A DNA stretch of 64,000 bases from the NCBI GenBank assembly GCA_025200525.1, contig CM045767.1, forward strand, positions 120,154,021 through 120,218,020, read 5' to 3'. Each line of letters starts with the position of its first letter. The stretch's first letter is position 1. The stretch is from Camellia lanceoleosa. Taxonomy: Eukaryota > Streptophyta > Magnoliopsida > Ericales > Theaceae. Of this stretch, positions 22,876 to 33,070 are shown piece after piece. The position numbers and the translations under genes were made by a program. Below the pieces are notes generated by a model that was not told where the DNA came from, made no database searches, and saw only the letters and a program-made list of their open reading frames with translations.

Positions 22876-24660
22876 GTGTCAAAACAGAGATTCCCGATGT
22901 TAGCCTACCTTAGAGGCAAGCAATCAGCCGATTGTGGTTCCGCCATAGAGGTACATCTACCGGCCATTCAGATGGAACAACAGAATACGTCAAGAATGGA
23001 GGCGATGATGCGCCAGATGAATGAGAGCATGAAACAAATGCAAGATGATGCCATCCGCCAAGGAATTTTCTAAACAAAGAAGTCGTCATTATGGCCCAAG
23101 CCCGAAAGTTGATCACTGACATAACAAACAGAATGCCAGATCTGCTTCACACCAGTCCCTCCTCCACTAGGGCGATCAGTTCCTCCTCCGCCAGGCTCCA
23201 CTACCTTAACAGACACCGCTGCCAAAATGCTCTCCCAAATCCCCAGAATACCCAGAACACCCAGAATACCCTCCCAAATCCACAGAACGCTCCGCCAAAC
23301 TTCCAAAACACTCAAGAGGACACGAGTCTTCCAATCTGGCAGTTCGCCTCGCCACAAGAATCGCCCAAGAATCTTACACCCAATTACCTGGACTCTCCAT
23401 TTGAGTTCGAGGTAGACCAGACAGCTCTGAAACTGAGCAAGTTGGAAAAGCTCTTCAGAAATCGAGGGGTGAAGGCCATCCTGCATATTGAAGATGGCTA
23501 CACCGATGTGGTCAGGACACTGCCGGACAGATTTAAGATGCCGCAGATTGACCGTTTTGATGGGTCTGGGGACCCCATGGTCCATCTCCGGCTATTTTCA
23601 GATATCTTGAGGCCAATGGGCCTAACCAGACTACAGAAACTCTCGTTGTTTGGCGAACCTCGCCGAGTGGCCGCTAACCGGTATGCAAAGTTGATAATGA
23701 TGTTAAGAGAAATTGGGATGAGTTGGCCGAGGCCTTCGCTCAAGATTCAGATAACACGCAGATCGAGATTACAACACGTGATCTCGAGACAACGAGACAG
23801 GAGCAAAAAGAGACTTTCTCTGATTTTGTGACTCGGTGGAGAGCAAAGGCATCAATGATGACCTTAAGGCCAACAGATAAGGACCAAATTCGGATGATTG
23901 TGCTCAATCTCCAACCAAGACTTATGCGTAAGATGATTGTAGTTCCATTCCCCACTTTCGCAGACCGCACAATATGGGGTGCAAATCGAGGATGCGATGA
24001 AGCAAGGTTTAATCGATCAGACCGAGAATGTTCAAGGCGACATTCAACCGCAATAACAACGCAGTCTGAGTGGCGCCGCCTGGCGACATTCAACCGCACA
24101 ATAACGTGATGCCCGAGTGGCGCTGCCAACACAAGAACTTCAGAGGTCGGTATAGTCACCACCACTCCTCCTTCTCAACCAAGGCCCGCAGCGGCTACAC
24201 CCTTTTCCAGTGCCTCCGGGAGTAGTAGCCAAGCCCCGAGATATCAATCCAGAGGCCAAAGAACCTTCACTCCACTATATATGCCCCTGTCCAAGGCTCT
24301 GGGAGTGTTAATTAGGAAGAAGCATCTGACACCCCTGGAACCGAGGCCACTATCGAATCCACTCCCCCCTTCCCACAACCCAAACGGCATCAGGCGTATT
24401 CACCAAAGAAGATGGCCATGACACAGATCAATGTTTCCAATAGGCCACGAGATTCAAGACCTCGCTGACAAGAACATCATCGATTCTTCCCGAAGGCCCA
24501 ACGTCACAACTAACCCACTCCCGCGACATAACCAAGATCCACCACCCAAAAGAGTCAACCTCATCCAAACCGGGTCGCTTCCTACAATCCTAGTATCTAT
24601 ATTACTCCCTCTCACCTACCTAAGCCGGAGGTGATCCTTCCGATCAGACCGACTTGTGCA
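22876..24660 (+). pseudogene. Element B gag
   Basis: Pieces in changing frames make up a Tat/Ogre Gag: a Met/Gln-rich coiled-coil segment (MEAMMRQMNESMKQMQDD, 22970-23050), an Asn/Pro/Gln repeat (23220-23310), and the capsid start KMPQIDRFDGSGDPMVHLRLF (23535-23600). These are followed by VAANRYAKL, where the family has Trp in place of Arg, and DELAEAFAQ...EKETFSDFVTRWRAKA. A tail FTPLYMPLSKAL...HEIQDLADKNII (24270-24490) holds the remnant of the Cys/His knuckle. Gag would package the RNA. At least three frame changes are needed; some sit at CCG triplets where CAG or CTG is expected. Confidence 0.85.
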
Positions 24661-26300
24661 TGTTGGACACCTTCACAACCCAATCTGAGCCAAAGGTGGT
24701 GACCAATAAATGGAACAGTAAGTTCCGAGGAGAGCAAACCGCTGAGTCCGGGATCGAATACCGAATCTAGCCGAAGAGCTTATGATCCGAAAGTGAATAT
24801 ATCTTGTCAATGGGCCACCTTAAGCCGAGTGGGGTTGCCGAGAAGATTGAACTGCATGATCCGGGGACAGACCAACGGGCGTATGATCTCGACTACAATG
24901 GAACAGACTTCGCCAACCTCCAATTTTTTCAACGACCAAGAATCACGGAAGTAACTATCAACCGTTTGAATACGGAGTCACGAAGTTACCGGGTGGTTAG
25001 ATGATCACCAGACATCGTGAATTTCAATCAGAGCAAGGGGCTTAGGGCAAAGTACCATTTGTGGCCTAAGGGCCGAGAGTCGATCGAATTGCCGGAGAGC
25101 GCAGATAAAGAATTTTGCTCAGATCAAGAGATTGTGAAACCGAACAACAAACCGCATTTAACACCGGAGGAGCAAGAGAAGAGCCGATTCTCGAGAGAAT
25201 CCGAAAGCCAAGAACCATGAAGAGGTTGAAAGTGCCGTGAGCACAAGAGCGTGACATGCCGGAGCATATGGGATGAAAGTACCGAGGGTACAAATTTGTT
25301 TGAACCAGATAGGTGCCTATTGGACGCTAATGGGATGTGGTGGGAAGACGATGACCTATGTCTTGCCCACACAGATGAAGATTGGGCAAAGGCCAACCAG
25401 ATGATACTTGGTACCTCGATGAGGTGGACCACATGACCAGAGCAAAGCGGTATTTCAAACCCCACACCTAGACCAACCCAAACATCTGAAAAGATAAAGA
25501 GGCAGAGAAACAGAGAGAGAAGCAAATTGAAGAAGAGGTCAGACGAGGCAAGAAGAAAATACAAGCGACATCTCCATTTGGGGATCGCTATGGCTTCAAG
25601 GGTACATAGACAGTTGTCCTATCTGCTATGGACAAGGCCAAACTTCCATCGAAACTACACCAGAGCAAATTGTTGGGTTGGTTTTTCCGGAAGAGGTTCC
25701 CCAAGATTGACCTTTTCGACAAGGAGCCGCCACCGAGGGCGTGGATCATAATGCACTTCTACATCTCTCAGAGAATGCAGGACAAATGGATTCCGGTGGT
25801 ACTTGTTGATACCGGGTCTATCAATGTTCCGCCTGTAACGGCAGATGCAATCGGGTTGAAGCCCGCAGACTTCACACCACCACTCAAGTAATTAGAGCCT
25901 ACGACAATACAAGTAGGGATGTCCTAGGGACAGTAAAAATCCAAACCAAGATTGGGCCTGGACAACACGAGGTAGATTTTCATGTCTTGGAGGTCCCTGC
26001 ATCCTTTAACATGCTTTTGGGGCGACTCGTTGCATCGTAAAGGCCGTCTCATCCACTCTACATCAAATGGTGAAATAGCCCTATGGAAAGGGAGTAGCCA
26101 TTGTGTTTGGGAACTCATCAATCCATCCCCCTCCGGAGATATCTACGCTAGTCCTAGAGATTGAACACCATGGAGGACGGTTTATATCGATTTACTTTGG
26201 CCGAGGCCCGTGGTGCAAAACATTATGGTCAAATGAAGGTGTATACGCTGCTCAATCCGCCTACCTCATGAACAAGCTACAACATATCCCCTGATGGGAT
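24661..26300 (+). pseudogene. Element B protease region
   Basis: The core VVLVDTGSINVPP (about 25797-25835) is the retropepsin active site D-T-G, preceded by AWIIMHFYISQRMQDKW and followed by ADAIGLKPADF. It continues in a second frame with VIRAYDNTSRDVLGTVKIQ and EVDFHVLEVPASFNMLLGR (25890-26030), the usual end of this domain. Upstream 24661-25580 has short open pieces of the gag-protease spacer (DYNGTDFANLQFF). The protein would mature Gag-Pol. Confidence 0.8.
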
Positions 26301-27100
26301 TAGGAAGAAGCGGCAGAAAGGAGTCGCAAAGATTGGCCGAAGTGCCACATAACCCGTGATACCTTTGGGTCAAGTTATCCGCCCACCAAAGAAGATCGGT
26401 GAGGAAAGGAAAAGAAATGGCCGCCAGAGCCAGAGCGGCAGTCGGAAGCTTTTGATCTAATGCAGTGCCCATCCAGTAGGACTTTAACGGACGCTTCGTC
26501 CGGAGGGGGAGGACTTTCCATTTTGCGGCTTCCTGAGCCATGGTTAAACGTGGAGAAGAAGCGCGCATCGTGTTTCAAATCTTCTTCGACCGCAACTATC
26601 CGGGATGACGTTGCCACAGAGCGCATGCACCAACAACCGAGGTTGAGCGTAATAAGGCAAAGGATCCCGAGGGCACGTAACTTGAATGGGGGTAGACCGC
26701 ATGTCTCCTCTCTCGATCCTCCGATCGACCAAGAGTGCTTGGGGATAACTTCGGTGTCCATGATTGGGGATGAAACCGCCGCGAGCCGACTAGCCTATCT
26801 TGATGCATCAATCGCACCTCTCACTTGGCAAGACGAGGAGGATTTTTGTCCAGAAGCTCGGTCAGTAGTGAGCCGGAATCGATTCCACCGAGTCCCGTGG
26901 AGTCGGAATCGATTCCACCGACCGAAGTTCGAGCCCGGTACTCGGGATGTTAACCCGATGCCGAGTTCTGTTTAGGTCAGTTTTTTCCTTTTCATTTGAG
27001 TCTTGTAACCGGCGAATTGGACGACGATTGATGTGCCTAATGAGAATGAACTATCTCGTGGTTTCCGAGTACTTTTCGTGCCCCTAATTTATTGCATTAA
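26301..27100 (+). other. Element B protease-RT spacer
   Basis: An open piece of 171 codons (26460-26975) is rich in Arg, Ser and Pro and has no domain I recognise. In Ogre elements the protease-RT interval contains an intron; I cannot place splice sites here with confidence. A direct repeat of a GGAATCGATTCCACCGA word occurs at 26875-26891 and 26907-26922. Confidence 0.45.
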
Positions 27101-28560
27101 TTCAGACTTTCAAAATTTTGATCAAAACGACGAGGACGGTTCCTCCGCTTTTACAACGCTTAATTGAGCAAGAGCAAGAGAGATTTGTTAAGCCATTAAT
27201 GGATGAAATCATTTCGGAACATTGGTACCGAGGAGGACCCGCTGGTCCAGATCGGGTCCACGTTGTCTTCGGAGGAACGCGAGCGCTTAGTCGCTTATTA
27301 AAAGATTTCAAAGATGTTTTCGCGGGTCCCACGAAGACATGCCCGAATCGATCCCGAGATTGTACAAGATCGATCCCCTTGACCCCGAGGCCCGACTCCG
27401 CCAAGTAGAAGCTCGTAGGATCCGCCTGACCGGGCTCTTAAGATTAAGGAAGAGGTCACTACAAATTGACGCAGCTTCCCGCCGTATCTCAATATCCGAC
27501 TTGGTTGGCCAACATCGCTCCAAAGGTCAAGAAAGATGGCGTGATCCGTGTGTGTAGACTTCGTGGATTTGAACAGAGCTAGTCCGGCGACGACTTTCCT
27601 TACCGCACATTGATGAGTTGGTAGATTTCACAAAGGCATGCATTGCTCTCGCTCATGGATGGCTTCAGATATAACCAGATAGTGATGGCACCGTAAGATG
27701 AGAAAAGATCGCATTCACACTCCGGGGAACATATCGCTACCGGTAATGCCGCTTAGTTAAAGAACGCCGGAGCTACTTATCAACGGGTCACACCACAATA
27801 CTACATGATATGATCCACAAAGAGGTTGATGTGTATGTGGACGACATGATTGTCAAGTCCAAAGAAAGAGAAGGCCACTACACCACCTTGCACAAGTTTT
27901 TTCAAAGGATCGGGGAATTTTGCGGCTAAACCCTCGTAAATGTAACGCTTGGTGTTACAAATGGGAAAATGTCGGGTTTCGACATAATAAAGGCATCGAG
28001 GTCGATTCTTCCAAGATCAAGGCCATCCTAGAAATGCCACCACCAAGGACTAAAAAGGAGGTGCGAGGCTTTCGGGTAAAGTGCAATTCATAAGACGGTT
28101 TATTTCAAAACTAACCTTGACTTGTGAACCACTTTTGGCCTCCTCAAGAAAGGAAAGAAGTTCCAATGGGACACCGATGCCAAGTCGATTTGAACAGATC
28201 AAAGAATATCTACGTAACTCCACCCGCTTTATCGCCACCGTAACCGAAAACCATTGATTTTGTATCACAAGAATCGAAACTACAATGGGCTGTATGCGTG
28301 CACAAGAATCAAGATAAGGTGGAAAAGCCATCTATTATTTGAGCAAGAAGATGCCGGAGTATGAGACCCGATATACACCGCCGAAAAGGCTTGCTTAGCT
28401 CGTATAGGCTACCAGAAGTCACACTACTACCGTTAGCTCACTCAGAATGTTGGTTTCACGACTTGATCCCATCAAATACCTCTTCGAGAAACCAAATTTA
28501 CAGTAGGCTAGCCCGCTGGTTGTCAAGTGTTTTCCGAATTTGATCTCACATACGCCACAC
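27101..28560 (+). pseudogene. Element B reverse transcriptase and RNase H
   Basis: Pieces in several frames give the RT order: RLLKDFKDVFA (27290-27320), VSQYPTWLANI (27480-27515), RVCVDF.DLNRAS (27548-27590), then the catalytic YVDDMIVKSKEREGHY (27835-27880). The primer-grip and connection segments follow near 27940-28100. RNase H follows with LILYHKNRN and YTAEKACLARIGY (28255-28420). The RT would make cDNA. The frame breaks at least six times over 1.4 kb, too many for an element whose LTRs are so alike, so consensus error is suspected. Confidence 0.85.
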
Positions 28561-29200
28561 GCAAGTCGCTGAAAGGAAGAGCAAAGGGCAGAGTTCCTGC
28601 CGACCACCCTTGAGGAGGATGAAGCAGTTGCGTACCTATTCCCGTATGAATCAATTTCAAGATATCGACGAAGAAGCTCGACGATGTACTTTGACGAGCA
28701 TCAAATCAACATGGGTATGGGATAGAGTGTTGTCGATAGCACCCGATGATTCCTCAGATCCTCTAGCCTTCAAACTCCGGCTCAAAGTCTCAAACAATGA
28801 AGCGTATCACGGGCGGCATTGTCGGTTTGGAAGCACTCGAATTAGGGCAAGACTACCGACGTCATTGGGGATTCGAACCTTGTTGTGTCTCAAGTTAAAG
28901 GAGACTAGAAAGTAAAAGAGGAAAACATGATGATATATCACCAGACCTTGGATTTGCTAATTCCCCGGCTTGACAAGTTAAGTTTTACCCATCTACTAAG
29001 TGAGAACTACAGGTTTACAGACGCTTTACCAACTCTACCACCTATGCTAGACATCCCCTGTGGAGTCCGGATGCCCAAATATTATTGACTGAAATTTGCA
29101 CCGCTTATGAGTCGACAGCCCATAGATGAAGTTCAAGACGAACACCCTTGGTATTACGACATCTCGAACTTGGAGATGTAAACATACCCGCCAGGTAAAT
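28561..29200 (+). pseudogene. Element B second (archaeal-type) RNase H
   Basis: Fragments match the Tat-specific additional RNase H: APDDSSDPLAFKLRLKVSNNEAYH (28740-28810), where the Glu of NNEA is catalytic, VIGDSNLVVSQVKGD (28866-28910) with the catalytic Asp, and YHQTLDLLIPRLDKL.FTH (28940-28990). It lies between RNase H and integrase, which is the diagnostic Tat arrangement. Confidence 0.85.
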
Positions 29201-30366
29201 GCCAAAGACAAGAGGGCAATCAAAAGAATGGCGCTCGCCATCATCTCGGAGGTAAATCAGATAAACGGGTCATCCGGGAATGCATAAACCGTGTGTTGAT
29301 GCTGAAAAGTCAAAGCGTCTGATGGAAGCCATCCACAGGGGTGAATGTGGTGCACACGTGAATGGGGTAATGTTGGCACGGGAGATCCTTAGACAGGGTT
29401 ATTATTGGTCCACCATAGAGGGGGATTGTATTAGTTTCGTCCGGCGATGCTATAGTGTCAAATTCATGCAAATCGCATGAACATCCCGCCAAAAGTCACA
29501 ACATGACTTCGCCATGGCCGTCATCTGGAGAATTGATGTAATCGGAGCTGTTACGCCAAAGGGGTCAAATGGGCATGAATTCATCTTGGTAACGATAGAT
29601 TATTTCACGAAGTGGGTCGAGGCCCAATCATATGCAGTGTTGAAGGCTTCGCATGTCGCGAAATTTATCAGAAACAACATCATCTCGCCGCCACGAGTCC
29701 CTAATGAAATCGCTTGCATAATGGTTCCCACTTCAAGAAAGAGGTGATTGATTTGTTGGAGAAATACAATGTGGCTTTTCATAAGTCGCCTACTTACCGA
29801 CCGCGAAACCAACGGAGCAGCTTGAGGCCGCCAACAAGAACATCAAGTGCATACCGCAGAAGATGGTGGAAACCTATCGATTGGCCAGATAAGCCGCCAT
29901 TTGCTCTGCTCAGGCTACAGGACTTCGATCGTAACTTCTATCAGGCGACTCCGACTCATTGGTTTATGGGATGGAAGCCGCTCGCCTATTGAGATTGAGG
30001 TCCCGCTATTAAGAGTATTGGCCGAAAGTGCCGAGAGTCAAGCAGATTGGCAAAGAAACAGATTTAGGAACTCATGCTTTTCGATGAAAGAAGGCAGATA
30101 GCACTGTACCATATCCAAGGCTATCAACGCAGAATTGCCCGGGCTTTTAACAAGAAGGTTAAGTCTAGGAATTTGAAAGAAGGAGATTTGGTACTCAAAG
30201 ACAACCGAGCTCCTATCCATGACCCAAGGGCAAGTTCGCACTCCAATTGGACCGGGTCCCTATATTATCAAGTCAATCTGTCGTGGAGCCGGGTTCTGAT
30301 GGACCTAGATGGCTTAGAGTTTTCTCAACCGATCAACATGGACAAGTTGAAGAAATACTACCCCTG
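29201..30366 (+). pseudogene. Element B integrase and polyprotein C-terminus
   Basis: The zinc-binding start is HRGECGAHVNG (29335-29367) with a partner Cys in RRCYS. The catalytic core reads IDVIGAVTPKGSNGHEFILVTIDYFTKWVEA (29533-29625), NGSHFKKEVIDLLEKYNVAFHKSPTYRP (29716-29800), and a segment 29840-29990 in other frames. The C-terminal part is YHIQGYQRRIARAFNKKVKSRNLKEGDLVLK (30105-30200), ending PINMDKLKKYYP and stop at 30364-30366. Integrase would insert the cDNA into nuclear DNA. CCG replaces CTG in the segment DKPPFALL (29888). Confidence 0.88.
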
Positions 30367-31142
30367 AGAGGCTCGCTAGGCCGAAAACCCGAAAGGGCGA
30401 CCTAGGCAAGATTCAGAGCATAGAAAATTTGAAATTATAAAAACTGAGCTCGCAAAGTTGAAAACCCACAAAGGGCGGCCTTGGCAAAAGTTAGAGCGCA
30501 AAAGGAGAGTAAAAATACCCGAGCGAACCTAAGCCTGAACTACGTAAGGCTTGATTCCCATCTTTGGGATACGTAGGCAGCTTCATCTTGAAGTTCAGCC
30601 ACAATCTTTTCCCCGATCAACTCTGTCCATTTTGATCATCTTAGCCATCTCTATTCATCAGCATTTATCGTGATCTCCCAGACAAAGGTTATTCAGACTA
30701 GGGCAACTTTTCGCTGCCATGAAGTGTTGCGCACCATCTGCATTAGGGGCAACTTTCCGCTGCTATGAAGTGTTGCAAAGACCATCCAGACTAGGGCAAC
30801 TTTCCAGCTTGCTAGGATTCGTGTTGTACATTTCAAAGGATGATCTCGTGTGTCCAGCTCGATCCATATCGAAAATAGTTTTGAAAAGTTTTAATAAAGT
30901 TGACTTTGTTCAAATCAATCTTTTCACAACTAAGACCATTTTGGACCAAAAGTGAGAATTTTCAAGACTACAACCTTCAATTTCATTGATTTCAAAACAG
31001 AGTTCTTTGCTCTTGCATACAATTGAAGTTGCTTTTTATTACATTCATAAAGAAAACTTGAAAGTACTAATAAAGCAATAACTGGGCATAGTTAAGTCAG
31101 TGTCCTCGCCCTTCCAGAGCTAGTTGAAGCCTCGATGCCAAC
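30367..31142 (+). repeat. Post-pol untranslated region with short tandem repeats
   Basis: Two copies of a GAAAACCC.AAAGGGCG.CCT.GGCAA unit lie at 30380-30500. About three copies of a ~50-bp unit (GGGCAACTTTCCGCTGC, ATGAAGTGTTGC) lie at 30698-30810. The GGGATACGTAGGCAGC segment at 30565-30580 also occurs, in reverse, after the A-element LTR (60648-60663), so it is a conserved landmark of these families. No protein is seen. Confidence 0.6.
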
Positions 31143-32317
31143 CTAGGCCCAACTCAGGCTTCGTTGAGCCAATCCCAAAGACTCATCGATAAAGAGCAAC
31201 CGAAAGTAAGGGCAGGGCCGGTTTCTAACTCTCCATGTCATGCTCGCCGAGCCACCAGGCGCCGAATCGAAATGTAGCCGATACTCTATCCTCTCGGTAA
31301 GTCCGATCGTACGAATCGGGCGCAGAATACGGAATGGGAAATAGAACACAAAGGAGTCAAGCCGACAATAATCCCGACCGCCGATATGTCAGGCTCATCG
31401 CCGGGAGATTGAGCCAAGGACAACGCCACGCAATGCGATCTGCCGACAGGTTGCACATCCATTCAAACCACCATCCCTCATCAGGGGCATTGACTAGGCG
31501 TTGCCGAAAGAAGTAGCCGCGAGCTGAGTAAGCAGGGCAAGAGTCTACAACTTGCAATTTATCCATCAACCATATCTGGGGAGGGATGAAAAATGAGAGA
31601 ATAAAGAATAGAGAGACGTGCGATGAGAGAAAAGTAAGATGAGGGTTTTGTGAGCAAAATCGAGCCCGATGGCCGAGTGACGTGAGCAAATACATATGAG
31701 AGCTTGGGTGGGAAACATTACCTGCAGCAGTAGTGGACTCCTCGCAAACCCCGGGTTGTCTCCTAGTGGAAAGCATCCAAGCCCATCGTTGTCTCGCCAG
31801 AGTCATGGCGATGCAACTCTTCCTTCTTCAAACCTTGCGACTTCAATCAACGGATGCTATCCTCCCGAGCCCGAGGCAAATAGAAATGAGATAGTAGGCA
31901 CAGCAGATGGCATGTCATTTAAACCTTGCCAATAGTGGTCGCCGCGTCACCAAAGATCGAGAATCGAATCAAAGTTCGAAATGTCCAACATTCCATCACA
32001 AATCGTGATCGAGCATTATGCGATTGAGTCCGCACATCCGCCCCTAAGGTCTCGGCATAGCCAAAATTGAGTCAAGAAGATTTCGCCGCCGGATTCCATC
32101 AAGGCTTGAAAATCTTCAAAAGTCGGACATACCTCTTGCCCGCCAAAGCTAAAGACGGCGCCAACGGTTCCAAACTTCGCAAGCGAGGAAAGGAAGATGC
32201 AAGGAGTCCGCCCAAAGTGAATAATGCATTCAAGCCGAAACCCCGGAAATTCAACTTTTCCGAGCCTTCCAAAGAAGAAATCCAAGATGTGAGATTTTCT
32301 GCGAGAAATGCCTCCAT
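31143..32317 (-). pseudogene. Element B antisense gene 2 (aORF2), retroelement-associated DUF7745-like
   Basis: Transcribed against pol. The start is ATG at 32317 (MEAFLAENLTSWISSLEGSEKLNF), 44 bp after a TATA box. Frames then change: FSFGGQEVCPTFEDFQALMES (32080-32150), DHYWQGLNDMP (31920-31950), and FFRQRLVNAPDEGWWFEWMCNLSADRIAWRCPW followed by FYFPFRILRPI (31300-31520). The motifs F.FGG.E..PTFE.F.AL and IAWRCPW recall a plant domain of unknown function often found inside Tat elements (DUF7745). I recognise this from memory only. Function unknown. The start is supported by the TATA spacing. Confidence 0.55.
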
Positions 32318-32360
32318 TTTTGTGAGGAAAGGTGATGAAATGAATAAGGTCCAAGGGTGA

Positions 32361-32371
32361 GGCTTTTATAG
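32361..32371 (-). promoter_or_regulatory. TATA box for antisense gene 2
   Basis: CTATAAAAGCC on the minus strand, then a likely start about 30 bp on (CCTTATTCATTTCATCACC), then the ATG at 32317. A CACGTG-containing segment (ACACGTGTC) lies about 30 bp upstream at 32395-32403. Confidence 0.65.
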
Positions 32372-32403
32372 AGGGGCAAAACACTATTTAAAGGACACGT
32401 GTC

Positions 32404-33070
32404 AAATTTCGAGGTTACGGAGGTGGCCGCCATCTATTCTCGTAGGCCGCCACCCTCTAGTCTCCAAATGCAAAATGTTTTCGTCCGCTGGTCCTGCTTT
32501 TGCCCGTAGGAAGTTTGAGGCACTTTCATGCATCTAGAATGTCAAGGCCTCCATTTCTCTCTTGCTACGGTATGCTCCATCATCCGGATTGTCCGTCCGA
32601 AGTATGTTCTGTTGTATCTTGCTTATCGAGTTGTTGTTTTGTTTATCGAGTTGTAAGTTTTGTCGAGCTGTCGCATTTCGTGTTTTGAATTGTTACTTTT
32701 TGGTTACACAATTTTGTTAAGTCTTGTCTATTGAGTCGTTAACATTGTTGTACTTTGCTTATCGAGTTGTAAACTTGCTAAGATTCTGTTATTTCTTAGT
32801 GAGTCGAGTTGTTTTGATTTGTTGCGTCGGTTCATTACCTGACCCGGTAAATACACAAGGCACATTTCCATGCAATTCCGTTTTTGTGCAAAATGATGCG
32901 ATGCGATGCTAAGAATCTCAAATACAAACATCTTTTCAAAAGTTGTTTCATTCCATCATGTTTTACAACAAATAAAGGTACAAGTTTTACAGGAAATAAA
33001 ACTGCCTAATAATATGCAAAGTGCTACAAACTACTAGCCAAAAAGTAAAATAAAGCAGGAAATAACATCA
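32404..33070 (-). other. Interval between the two antisense genes of B
   Basis: AT-rich, with at least three copies of a TTATCGAGTTGT word (near 32622, 32643 and 32759) and no coding signal. It would hold the 3' UTR of the antisense PMD gene and the upstream region of antisense gene 2. Confidence 0.5.

Noticed and set aside
26460..26975. 171-codon frame as an independent gene
   Set aside because: Arg/Ser-rich, no domain, lies in the protease-RT spacer, and the opposite strand is open over the same range.
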